From: DATGLE01 sp035294325
GTDB lineage: Bacteria; Chloroflexota; Ktedonobacteria; Ktedonobacterales; Ktedonobacteraceae
DNA: 42,885 bases
Assembly: GCA_035294325.1 (NCBI GenBank)
Contig: DATGLE010000009.1
Location: 1-42,885 of the forward strand
Direction: 5' to 3'
This document shows, piece after piece, positions 34,058 to 41,431 of this stretch. The stretch's first letter is position 1. Every line of letters starts with the position of its first letter. The translations under genes and the position numbers were made by a program. Below the pieces are notes generated by a model, which did no database searches, was not told the DNA's origin, and worked only from the letters and a program-made list of their open reading frames with translations.

Positions 34058-34933
34058 ATGTTGCAAGGTGCTATAGACAGCTTTATTGCCTCTCTGTCCA
34101 CTGGAGAAAACCGCAGCAAACGTAATACAATGATGGCCTATTACAATGACCTTCGTCAGTTGAGCTGTTACCTGGAAGAACAGGGAGTGGAGGAGTGGTC
34201 GCAGGTCACAGGTGAGCATATGGCCCGCTATCTGCTGGCGCTGAGCGAAAGGCAGGCGTATCGACCGGCGACAGTTGCTCGCAAGTTTGCTGCCATTCGA
34301 TCATTTTTTCGCTACAGCCAGCGTACAGGTGTGATAACCGCGAATCCGGTAGAGAAAGTGGAGGCTCCCCATGCCCGCAAGGCGCTGCCCCAGGCCCTGG
34401 ACGCTGAACAGGTTGCCAGCCTTTTCGCGCAGGTGAGCACGGAAACGCCCATCGGCCTGCGCGATTTAGCCATGCTGCATCTGCTGTATGCCACCGGGAT
34501 GCGCTCCTCGGAGATCGTCGCGTTAAATGTGGATGATTTCGATCCTGTGCTGGCTATCGTGGTCTGCCCCGACCATAAAGAGCGAGAGAGGCCGGGGCGC
34601 GTCATTCCAGTGCCTGCTGTGGCCGTGGATGTGCTGCTCTGCTATCTGACCCGGGTGCGGCCCCTGCTGGTGCGCCGGATCGAGGAGAGATCTCTTTTTC
34701 TCAATCGTCACGGCGAGCGTTTGACACGGCAAGGCTTCTGGCTTATCATTAAAGGATATGCGCGCCAGGCAGGCATTATAGATATTACCCCGCATATGTT
34801 GCGACATTCTTTTGCATTGCATATGCTCAAGAGTGGCATGCAATTGCGTAGTGTGCAAGAATTATTGGGCCATGCTCATATTTCTACCACACAGGTCTAT
34901 TATCGCCTGTCTCGTACAGCAGCGCGTGAATAG
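34058..34933 (+). CDS. Tyrosine recombinase (XerC/XerD-like)
   Basis: The protein has 291 residues, typical for Xer proteins. The N-terminal SAM-like core-binding domain (1-95) includes TMMAYYNDLRQL. Catalytic residues: R149 (ATGMRSSEI), K174, H246 and R249 (HMLRHSFA), H272 (GHAHIST) and nucleophile Y281 (QVYYRL). It could be the chromosome-dimer resolvase or an element integrase; no phage or integron genes are adjacent, so a housekeeping Xer role is favoured. ATG 34058 follows GGGAG. Confidence 0.9.
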   Translation: MLQGAIDSFIASLSTGENRSKRNTMMAYYNDLRQLSCYLEEQGVEEWSQVTGEHMARYLLALSERQAYRPATVARKFAAIRSFFRYSQRTGVITANPVEKVEAPHARKALPQALDAEQVASLFAQVSTETPIGLRDLAMLHLLYATGMRSSEIVALNVDDFDPVLAIVVCPDHKERERPGRVIPVPAVAVDVLLCYLTRVRPLLVRRIEERSLFLNRHGERLTRQGFWLIIKGYARQAGIIDITPHMLRHSFALHMLKSGMQLRSVQELLGHAHISTTQVYYRLSRTAARE

Positions 34934-34991
34934 CCAGGACTCCGGGCGCGTTCTCGCCCGGGCCGTCATATGGCTCAGCCGCGCAAAAGGC

Positions 34992-35077
34992 AGAGAGTAC
35001 TGTGTGAAACAGGCGCCTCGCTCCTGTTTCACACAGCACTCTCTACAGCGGGGGCCGCGGGCGCGAGTAAGCGATGG
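34992..35077 (+). repeat. Hairpin-tail repeat copy between recombinase and PNP genes
   Basis: Arms 34992-35013 and 35023-35044 pair over 22 bp with one mismatch, around a 9-nt loop. After 8 nt comes the tail GGCCGCGGGCGCGAGTAAGC at 35053, a variant of the tail at 13647 and 33793. The hairpin sequence is unlike those of the other copies. It may also serve as the recombinase terminator. Confidence 0.7.
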
Positions 35078-35143
35078 AGTCGGCAGGCAGATCTGCTCAG
35101 ATGGCAGGGAGTTTGTATCGTTGTCAACATGAGGAGTAGTCTT

Positions 35144-36004
35144 ATGCTTTATGACCAGGCAATGGAAGCGGTAGCGGCCATTCGCGCATCCAGCACGCAC
35201 AAGCCCGAAGTTGCTATAATTCTTGGCTCTGGCCTGGGGGGTCTGGCGGACGAACTGGCGGGCGGCGTAGCCATTCCCTACACCGAGATCCCGCACTTTG
35301 CCCATTCAACCGTTGTCGGGCATGCGGGTCGTCTGCTCATTGGTTCGCTGGAGGGTGTCTGCACAGTGGTTATGCAGGGGCGCTTTCACCTCTATGAAGG
35401 GTATACGCCCCAGATACTCACCCTGCCTGTACGCGTGATGTCTCTGCTCGGCGCGCGCACGCTCATTGTGAGCAATGCGGCGGGGGGGGTGAATCCAGCC
35501 TATCATCCCGGCGATTTGATGCTCATTCGCGACCATATCTTCTTACCGGGCATGGCCGGGGTGAATCCACTGGCCGGGGCCAATGATGAACGTTTCGGGG
35601 AGCGCTTCCCCCCGCTGGCCGGGGCTTACGATGCCGGACTGCGTGCGCTGGCGCGCTCGGCGGCGGCGCGGTGGCCGGAGATCAGGCTGCATGAGGGCGT
35701 CTACACCATGGTCGGCGGGCCAAATTACGAGACGCATGCCGAACTCAGGTTTCTGCGTGCCATCGGGACCGATGCCGTGGGTATGTCCACCGTGCCGGAG
35801 GTGGTCGTTGCTCGCCATATGGGCATGCGCGTATTGGGGGTGAGTCTGATCACCAATAGAGCTACGGGCGAGGAGACGTTGGAGGTCAACCATAAGGATG
35901 TGCTCAACATCGCCAGTGCTGCCGGCCCGGGCTTCTCCGCCCTGATACGCGGAGTGCTGCGCGCTATACAGAGCGGGCCAGGAGATGCTACCCCATCTTC
36001 CTGA
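35144..36004 (+). CDS. punA: Purine nucleoside phosphorylase (trimeric class)
   Basis: The protein has 286 residues. ATG 35144 is preceded at ideal distance by GAGGAG; an ATG at 35129 is a weaker choice. Motifs: AIILGSGLGGLADEL (phosphate loop), VVGHAGRLLIG, VVMQGRFHLYEGY, IVSNAAGGVNP, GVYTMVGGPNYETHAELRFL and DAVGMSTVPEVV, then LITNRATG with the base-binding Asn. It phosphorolyses purine nucleosides for salvage. The C-terminus overlaps the convergent minus-strand gene by 17 nt. Confidence 0.95.
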   Translation: MLYDQAMEAVAAIRASSTHKPEVAIILGSGLGGLADELAGGVAIPYTEIPHFAHSTVVGHAGRLLIGSLEGVCTVVMQGRFHLYEGYTPQILTLPVRVMSLLGARTLIVSNAAGGVNPAYHPGDLMLIRDHIFLPGMAGVNPLAGANDERFGERFPPLAGAYDAGLRALARSAAARWPEIRLHEGVYTMVGGPNYETHAELRFLRAIGTDAVGMSTVPEVVVARHMGMRVLGVSLITNRATGEETLEVNHKDVLNIASAAGPGFSALIRGVLRAIQSGPGDATPSS

Positions 36005-36689
36005 CCTTGAAGGTATCCCAGCTCCAGTTGGAATAGACGCCGCCCCAATCGGTCAGTACCACGATGTAGTACTGGCCTCGGTCAACCGAAGGAGAGACGG
36101 TGAATTTCCAGGTTGCCTGCCCTTTATCGTTGCACATCTGCGTCTCTGGCGTTGTCGGATCGTAGGCCAGCCCGCCCTGGATCTCGCCGGGCATGCTTTG
36201 CTGGCCGAGTGTGTCCGTATTACCCAGTATGGAAGCGGGAATATTGACCAGTTTATTATCAGGTATCTTCGAGAGCCAGAGCCGGCAAGTGATGCCCGGC
36301 TTCTGCACGGGATTGCCTTTACCGCACGGGGTGGTGTTATCTATCGATTTGTCGACTGCCTGGGCGGTGAAGGTATAATTCGTACTGCCATCGGCTATCA
36401 TGGTATTATCAGTCGGCCAGTTTACGATAGGGCAGCCCAGGCGCACCTTTTGTTCGACGGTCTGCGTCTGCGTCGGTGACGGATGCTGGCTGACAATTGG
36501 CTTCGGCTTCTGGGGCGGCGGCTGCACCGCTGTATGCGATGGGCGGTTCAGCGCGCCGGCGGTGAAGCCAAGCAGGAAGCCTGCGAGAGCGAACAAAGAA
36601 ATTGCCGTAATGACGATAACTTGAGATCGTGTATTGCTGCTATTGTCAGGTGCCAGGTCTGGTCTCGGTCTGCTGATAATCTGGTGCAT
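35988..36689 (-). CDS. Membrane-anchored extracellular protein of unknown function
   Basis: The protein has 233 residues. One transmembrane segment (VIVITAISLFALAGFLLGFT, about 24-43) follows a short cytoplasmic N-terminus. A Pro/Gln/Thr linker leads to an extracellular beta-rich domain with several Cys (GCPIVNW, TTPCGKG, GITCRLW, QMCNDKG) and a C-terminal WGGVYSNWSWDTFKV. The Cys spacing suggests disulfides. No known family is recognised. The end overlaps the purine nucleoside phosphorylase gene tail to tail by 17 nt. Confidence 0.7.
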   Translation of the reverse strand: MHQIISRPRPDLAPDNSSNTRSQVIVITAISLFALAGFLLGFTAGALNRPSHTAVQPPPQKPKPIVSQHPSPTQTQTVEQKVRLGCPIVNWPTDNTMIADGSTNYTFTAQAVDKSIDNTTPCGKGNPVQKPGITCRLWLSKIPDNKLVNIPASILGNTDTLGQQSMPGEIQGGLAYDPTTPETQMCNDKGQATWKFTVSPSVDRGQYYIVVLTDWGGVYSNWSWDTFKVRKMG

Positions 36690-36811
36690 GCTGTTTTATC
36701 GCTCTCTTCCAGGCATACGATTCTTACCTTACTCGCTCTCATCATAGCACGTTATGCGTAACTCGTCCGCTAGAATAAACGTGAGATAGCCCAAATTGGA
36801 GGGGGGATTTC

Positions 36812-37168
36812 ATGACGGCGAAAAAAGAGACCGGTCACTGTCCTGGGGGGAAACAGCGGCCGGCGTACCCAGATAAGGGGTATGTGGGGGAAGTCCTGGG
36901 TGCGGGATACTTTCCACCGCTCACGGCAGGATGGCTCGATGGTGAGCTTCGATGGGCGGATGCCACAGGCCACCGGGCCATCCTGCCGCAGCCGATTCGA
37001 TTGTATCACTCTCTGTATAATCTAAACGGATCATTTTCTTTTTTTGGGATAATCCACTGCGCCATCTCTGGCGGACGTTCGCGCGGCTCCGCCGCGCACG
37101 GATTAGAAGGTGCGCGCCTACGGCGCGCGGCGGGGTTGGGAATCGGTCCCACTTTTAAAAGCCTGTAG
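36812..37168 (+). CDS. Doubtful small protein running into a repeat
   Basis: ATG 36812 has a strong GGAGGGGGG 5' of it, and the first 80 residues (TGHCPGGKQRPAYPDKGYVG, GYFPPLTAGWLDGELRW) look protein-like. From about residue 88 the frame passes through the GC-rich repeat at 37075-37135 and gives low-complexity Arg/Gly/Ala. The native C-terminus may have been replaced. No family is recognised; it may be non-coding. Confidence 0.35.
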   Translation: MTAKKETGHCPGGKQRPAYPDKGYVGEVLGAGYFPPLTAGWLDGELRWADATGHRAILPQPIRLYHSLYNLNGSFSFFGIIHCAISGGRSRGSAAHGLEGARLRRAAGLGIGPTFKSL

Positions 37169-37245
37169 TGCCCGGGTGTGGTACAATAGGAGATAAATAC
37201 AGGGCAAGATGTCATAGTAACAACTCTCCTGGGAGGAGGCATTTT

Positions 37246-37548
37246 ATGGGCTTCCATTTGGTAGATATCCTGATCATCGCCGCGATAGGGCTTGCTCTCT
37301 TTGGCCCCAGGGCGCTCCAATCGATGGCGCGCAGCGCGGGAAGGAGCGCCGGCCATGCCAGAGCGATAAAAGATAAGTTAATGTCCGAAATACCTGTAGA
37401 CGAGATCTCAAAGGTAACAGAGCATATCCCCCAGGTGCCCCTCAATTCTCGCCAGGCCGCTCAGATGCTCCTGTCAACCGACGCTCCATCCACGGGGAAG
37501 AAGGGGCAGGAAGAGGCAGCGGCGCAGAAACCCGAAACAACAGATTGA
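37246..37548 (+). CDS. TatA/Hcf106-like protein
   Basis: The protein has 100 residues. It has one short N-terminal membrane segment (HLVDILIIAAIGLALF), then FGPRALQSMARSAGRSAGHA, the FGP hinge and amphipathic helix of TatA, and a polar tail. GGGAGGAGG precedes ATG 37246. It would form the pore component of twin-arginine export; no tatC is in the window. Two Tat-signal proteins are encoded here (7424, 17066). TACAAT at 37182-37187 may be its -10 box. Confidence 0.75.
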   Translation: MGFHLVDILIIAAIGLALFGPRALQSMARSAGRSAGHARAIKDKLMSEIPVDEISKVTEHIPQVPLNSRQAAQMLLSTDAPSTGKKGQEEAAAQKPETTD

Positions 37549-37587
37549 TCTCCCAGTTTCTATCTTGCTTATCACGAGAGGTGAGCT

Positions 37588-37935
37588 ATGGCAGACCTGA
37601 AACACATGAAATGTGAGGCATGCGGCCCGGGAACGCCGCCGGTGAGTGATGAGGAAAGCTCCGAACTCCAGCGACAGGTGCCCGAATGGAGTATCGTGGA
37701 GCGTGATGGTGTCCGGCGCCTGGAGCGCGTCTTTAAGGTGAAGGATTTTGCGACCGCGCTGGCCTTCGCCAACAGGATCGGGGAGATCGCCGAGCAGGAG
37801 GGCCACCATCCCGCGCTGCTAATAGAGTGGGGTAAGGTAGGCGTGGTGTGGTGGACGCACAGCATCGGCGGCCTGCATCGCAACGATTTCATTATGGCGG
37901 CCAAAACGGACCAGGCGTACAAGCATTTCGACTAG
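37588..37935 (+). CDS. phhB: Pterin-4a-carbinolamine dehydratase
   Basis: The protein has 115 residues. The signature AEQEGHHPALLIEWGKVGVV carries the active-site histidine pair, followed by WWTHSIGGLHRNDF. It dehydrates 4a-hydroxytetrahydropterin in pterin recycling, and homologues also act in molybdopterin metabolism or as cofactors of transcription. Ribosome site GAGAGGTGA. It lies 39 nt after the TatA-like gene and may be co-transcribed with it. Confidence 0.9.
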   Translation: MADLKHMKCEACGPGTPPVSDEESSELQRQVPEWSIVERDGVRRLERVFKVKDFATALAFANRIGEIAEQEGHHPALLIEWGKVGVVWWTHSIGGLHRNDFIMAAKTDQAYKHFD

Positions 37936-37999
37936 GAAGCTTCTCGTAGTGCGCAGCGGCGCGGTTAAGGGACTCTCTCCCGGTTTCCGCGAAGCTGTC

Positions 38000-38554
38000 C
38001 TAGCGTTTCAACCACTGTGTCCATTCCACCAGCGCGACGAGCAGGGCGCGTATCTGCTCGCGCGTTCTGGCGTCGGTCAGATTCCCGTCCTGGTCAAACT
38101 TTTGCTCCGCGAAGGTGATAAATACATCGGGCTTGTTAAGCGTCAGGGCATTGACGTAGCCCAGGGAGAGACGCAGGCTCATCTGCGCGCGCACCGTCCC
38201 GTATGGTCCATACGATGCGCCCATAATCGCCGTCGGCTTGCCTGCCAGGACCGATTTTCCCGTTGGCCGCGAGGCCCAATCGAAGGCGTTTTTGAGCACA
38301 CCGGGAACCGAATAGTTGTATTCCGGCGTGGCGAACAGCAGTGCGTCGGCGGCGCGGATCTTCTCCTTGAAGGCTCTGACAACATCCGGGTCGCCCTGCT
38401 CCTCTTCGATATCCTGGTTGTACATCGGGATCTCGTCGATGGGAAGGATCTCTAACTCCGCTCCATCTGGCACCAGTTGCCGCGCTGCCCGCAGCGCCCA
38501 TTTATTGTATGAATTTTTGCGCAGGCTGCCTGCGATACCGGCGATATGAATCAT
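38000..38554 (-). CDS. NADPH-dependent FMN reductase family protein
   Basis: The protein has 184 residues in a flavodoxin-like fold. IAGIAGSLRKNSYNKWALRA is the FMN phosphate loop; ADALLFATPEYNYSVPGVLK is the conserved flavin-contact segment, and FDWASRP with GKPTAIMGASYG follows. It reduces FMN, quinones or azo compounds with NAD(P)H. ATG 38554 overlaps the ispF stop (ATGA), making it the last gene of the yacL operon. Confidence 0.9.
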   Translation of the reverse strand: MIHIAGIAGSLRKNSYNKWALRAARQLVPDGAELEILPIDEIPMYNQDIEEEQGDPDVVRAFKEKIRAADALLFATPEYNYSVPGVLKNAFDWASRPTGKSVLAGKPTAIMGASYGPYGTVRAQMSLRLSLGYVNALTLNKPDVFITFAEQKFDQDGNLTDARTREQIRALLVALVEWTQWLKR

Positions 38555-39054
38555 GACTGCCCGCTGCCCCTTTCCTCGCGCCGCTCGATCAGCGCTACCG
38601 CATAACAGGCGATGCCCTCCCCGCGCCCGGTGAAGCCCAATCCGTCGGTTGTGGTTGCTTTCACGCTCACCTGCTCCTCGTCGAGATGAAGATGTCGGGC
38701 CAGGTGAGCGCGCATGGCCGGTATGTAGGAGGCGAGCCTGGGGCGCTGCGCGACGATGGTGGCATCGATATTCCCGATACGCCACTGGTGCCGCTCTAAC
38801 AGCGCGCGGGTATAATCAAGGAATACCGCGCTCGGCTGATCGCGCCAGCGTGCCTCGTTTGAGGGGAAGTGCGTCCCGATGTCGCCGAGGGCGGCGGCGC
38901 CAAGCAGCGCGTCGACGGTAGCATGAATGACGGCATCGGCGTCGGAGTGGCCCGCCAGCCCGTATGCAAAGGGAATCGTGACTCCTCCCAGGACGAGCGG
39001 GCGGTCCTGAGTGAAGGCATGAACATCATAACCAGAACCAATACGGAATGTCAT
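38551..39054 (-). CDS. ispF: 2-C-methyl-D-erythritol 2,4-cyclodiphosphate synthase
   Basis: The protein has 167 residues. Metal ligands D10 and H12 (GYDVHAF) and H44 (VIHATVDAL), then DIGTHFP, the TTTDGLGFTGRGEGIA active-site strand. It cyclises CDP-methylerythritol phosphate in the MEP pathway. The start overlaps the ispD stop by ATGA, and the end overlaps the reductase gene. Confidence 0.96.
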   Translation of the reverse strand: MTFRIGSGYDVHAFTQDRPLVLGGVTIPFAYGLAGHSDADAVIHATVDALLGAAALGDIGTHFPSNEARWRDQPSAVFLDYTRALLERHQWRIGNIDATIVAQRPRLASYIPAMRAHLARHLHLDEEQVSVKATTTDGLGFTGRGEGIACYAVALIERREERGSGQS

Positions 39055-39755
39055 AGCGTGCTAAATTCCTGATAAAGTGCTTCGGCCAGCAGCAGGTCCT
39101 CCTGCGTGCTAATTTTGATATTGCTATAGGAGCCTGGGAAAACGGTCACGCGCTGCCCCATGCGCGTGAGGAGAAGAGCATCGTCGGCAGCATCATCAAG
39201 GACTGGCCGCGAATGATGCGCCTCTCGAATGAGCGGCAGGGAGAAGATCTGTGGCGTCTGGAGGCGCCACATCCGCGAGCGATCAAGCGTAGCGCGGATC
39301 CGGCCCTGCTCTACCTGCTTGATGGTATCTTTGACGGGAACAGCCGCCGTGGCCGCCTGGTGTTCTCGCGCAGCCTCTAATGCCGCTGCCAGCAGAGATG
39401 CGCTGACCAGCGGGCGTGCTCCATCGTGAATGAGCACATGGCGACAATGCGGAGCGACGCGCTCCAGTGCGTCGAGTCCTGCGCGGACGCGATCCTGTCC
39501 CTGCGTATTCACAGCAACCACGGCGCCCACCTTATGCCAGCCTTCATGCTTGCAGAGCGCCCTGCATGCTTGCAGGCGTGCGGCGCTCGTCACGAGAATA
39601 ATGTGCGCTATAGACGGTGAGGACTGGAATACATCCATGGTACGCGCCAGTACGATGCGCCCGCATAGCGGTGCCCACAGCAGATCGTCTCCGCGCGCGT
39701 GACGGGCGGCGCCAGTGGCAAGGATAATGGCGGCAACTTGCTCTAGCTTTTGCAT
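39051..39755 (-). CDS. ispD: 2-C-methyl-D-erythritol 4-phosphate cytidylyltransferase, divergent
   Basis: The protein has 234 residues. HVLIHDGARPLVS, AAVPVKDTIK, RMWRLQTPQIF and GSYSNIKISTQEDLLLAE are the expected IspD motifs. The N-terminal CTP loop is unusual: ILATGAARHARGDDLLWAPL, where related proteins carry a Lys (DKLFAPL), so the position of the catalytic lysine (K27 of E. coli) holds Leu. The GGxxRQ segment is also changed (NTQGQDRV). It still sits in the conserved yacL-ispD-ispF order, so the call rests on motifs and context; activity may be altered. Confidence 0.88.
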   Translation of the reverse strand: MQKLEQVAAIILATGAARHARGDDLLWAPLCGRIVLARTMDVFQSSPSIAHIILVTSAARLQACRALCKHEGWHKVGAVVAVNTQGQDRVRAGLDALERVAPHCRHVLIHDGARPLVSASLLAAALEAAREHQAATAAVPVKDTIKQVEQGRIRATLDRSRMWRLQTPQIFSLPLIREAHHSRPVLDDAADDALLLTRMGQRVTVFPGSYSNIKISTQEDLLLAEALYQEFSTL

Positions 39756-39769
39756 GAATGCTTCTGGTC

Positions 39770-40972
39770 TTACGCCTGCTTTTGTTTCATCGAGGACTGA
39801 GGGGTGGGCAGCGCGCCGCCATTCTGCGGCTGTTTTGGGTGCGCGAAGATCATACGTCCCGCAACGGTCTGGAGCACGCGCGTCACCGTGACCTCAATCG
39901 TCATATTCATATATTGCCGCCCGTTCTCGACCACGATCATCGTACCGTCATCGAGATAGCCGACACCCTGGCCGAGTTCCTTGCCATCCTGCATGATCTT
40001 GATGTGGATATCTTCGCCGGGCAGCAGCACTGGTTTGATCGCATTAGCCAGTTCGTTGATGTTGAGCACCTTGACGCCCTGGAGTTCAGCCACGCGATTG
40101 AGGTTGAAATCGTTGGTGATGATCGGGCAATGCAGGTTCCTCGCCATCTTGACGAGCTTGCCATCCACGTCGCTGATACCCTCGATCTCGGCATCAACAA
40201 TCTCGATGGGCACGGTGGCATCTTTCTGCAAGCGATTGAGGATCTCCAGGCCGCGCCGGCCCCGATTGCGGCGCATCGTATCGGCGGAATCGGCGATGCG
40301 CTGGAGTTCGTTCAGCACAAAGCGCGGGACGACCAGAGCGCCCGAGATGAAGCCGGTCTGGCTGATGTCGGCGATGCGTCCATCGATGATCGTGCTGGTG
40401 TCGAGCAAGATCTGGGTAACGGGCTGCACATGGACGCGCTCGCCGTGCTCGTGACCTTGATCGGCGCGTTCGCCTCTATCGCGCTCCTTCCCTCTGTCGC
40501 GCTCACGGTCTTCATCGCGGTCACGGTCACGGTCACGATCACGCCAGCGGCGCGTCATCGTCGTTTGAAAGAGATGCGCGATATCGCTTTTACGCAGCAC
40601 AGCGATGGTCACACCGAGATAGCCAAAGAGAACGGAGCCGACAAAGGGAAGCACATGCCCCACCGGCTCCGGCAGGCTGTTGAGCGGTATGGCAAGCAGC
40701 GCCGAAATGATAAGTCCGATGGTCAGGCCGATGGCCGCCGCGACGAGATCGCTGGCGGCGGCTCTATGAATTTTGTCACGGAGCCAGATATAGGGTTTGA
40801 CGGTGATGTATGGCGTAATGATGAATGCGAGGATACCCACGATCACAGCCACGGCGATGGCCCACTGCCATGTAACGCCCTTTGGGAGCGCATGATCGAA
40901 CAGATAGATCCCGATGATAACGCCGATAGCAATAAGAGTCCCGACGATGCGGGTAACAGTATTAGAAAACAT
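39770..40972 (-). CDS. PIN/TRAM domain membrane protein (YacL-like)
   Basis: The protein has 400 residues. Four membrane segments (about 4-25, 35-57, 74-97, 103-126) are followed by a charged Arg/Asp/Glu linker (141-180, RWRDRDRDRDRDEDRERDRG) and a PIN nuclease domain from about 187. PIN acids are D191 and D197 (LLDTSTIIDGRI) and D in ITNDFNLNRVA. A TRAM-type domain (LLPGEDIHIKIM, GVGYLDDGTMIVVENG) ends it. YacL-type proteins are membrane-bound putative RNases. ATG 40972 follows GGAGG. First gene of the ispD/ispF operon. Confidence 0.92.
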   Translation of the reverse strand: MFSNTVTRIVGTLIAIGVIIGIYLFDHALPKGVTWQWAIAVAVIVGILAFIITPYITVKPYIWLRDKIHRAAASDLVAAAIGLTIGLIISALLAIPLNSLPEPVGHVLPFVGSVLFGYLGVTIAVLRKSDIAHLFQTTMTRRWRDRDRDRDRDEDRERDRGKERDRGERADQGHEHGERVHVQPVTQILLDTSTIIDGRIADISQTGFISGALVVPRFVLNELQRIADSADTMRRNRGRRGLEILNRLQKDATVPIEIVDAEIEGISDVDGKLVKMARNLHCPIITNDFNLNRVAELQGVKVLNINELANAIKPVLLPGEDIHIKIMQDGKELGQGVGYLDDGTMIVVENGRQYMNMTIEVTVTRVLQTVAGRMIFAHPKQPQNGGALPTPQSSMKQKQA

Positions 40973-41431
40973 CCCTGCATCCTCCAAAGTAGTGCACAAC
41001 CAGGGTGCCGAAGTACCCAAAGGGCGGCGTGAGGAGCAGTCTCGCGGTCCAGGTCGGTGATGATAATAAAAAGGATAAGTCCAAAAGGTGTCGCCCGGCC
41101 TGCGGTACTACTAAACCTGAAAAACGTGCCCGTTGAGCCGTAAAATCTCTATACCGGATATCTAGTATACTGCTTCCCTCCCTGGGAATCAATAGCTGCG
41201 CGAGCCACGCAGGACCATTTAAATGTGGTCATCCCGGACGCCCCCGCGCGTAGCCGAGCGATGATGAAGATGAACGAACGGCATTGGCAATCCGCAGGGC
41301 ATTCCCGCCTTTGGTCGTTAGCTTTCATCATCGCGCTCGCCTGGCTTCCCGGTGCGCTGATAGCGCGATTTTATCGCGCAGCCATGCACAAGGATGAACT
41401 ATCCCGGAGGGAGTAAAGCGAGTCCCTGTTA
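40973..41431. other. Intergenic region between yacL and radA genes
   Basis: The 459 nt hold the presumed promoter of the yacL operon at the left, which I cannot define. Further right are palindromic sequences: an imperfect inverted repeat 41255-41268/41324-41339 (CGAGCGATGATGAA, 2-nt indel) and a 7-bp stem at 41363-41369/41373-41379. A 63-codon frame at 41225-41416 crosses these palindromes and is not believed to be a gene. No disA gene is present. Confidence 0.45.

Noticed and set aside
34058..34933. Integrase of a genomic island
   Set aside because: No tRNA, attachment-site repeats or phage genes are adjacent; a housekeeping Xer protein is more likely.
39758..41032. 424-codon plus-strand frame opposite the yacL-like gene
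   Set aside because: It is the shadow of a conserved gene; its His/Asp-rich composition mirrors the minus-strand codons.
41225..41416. 63-codon frame with a hydrophobic stretch
   Set aside because: It runs through palindromic repeat sequence and lacks a ribosome site.
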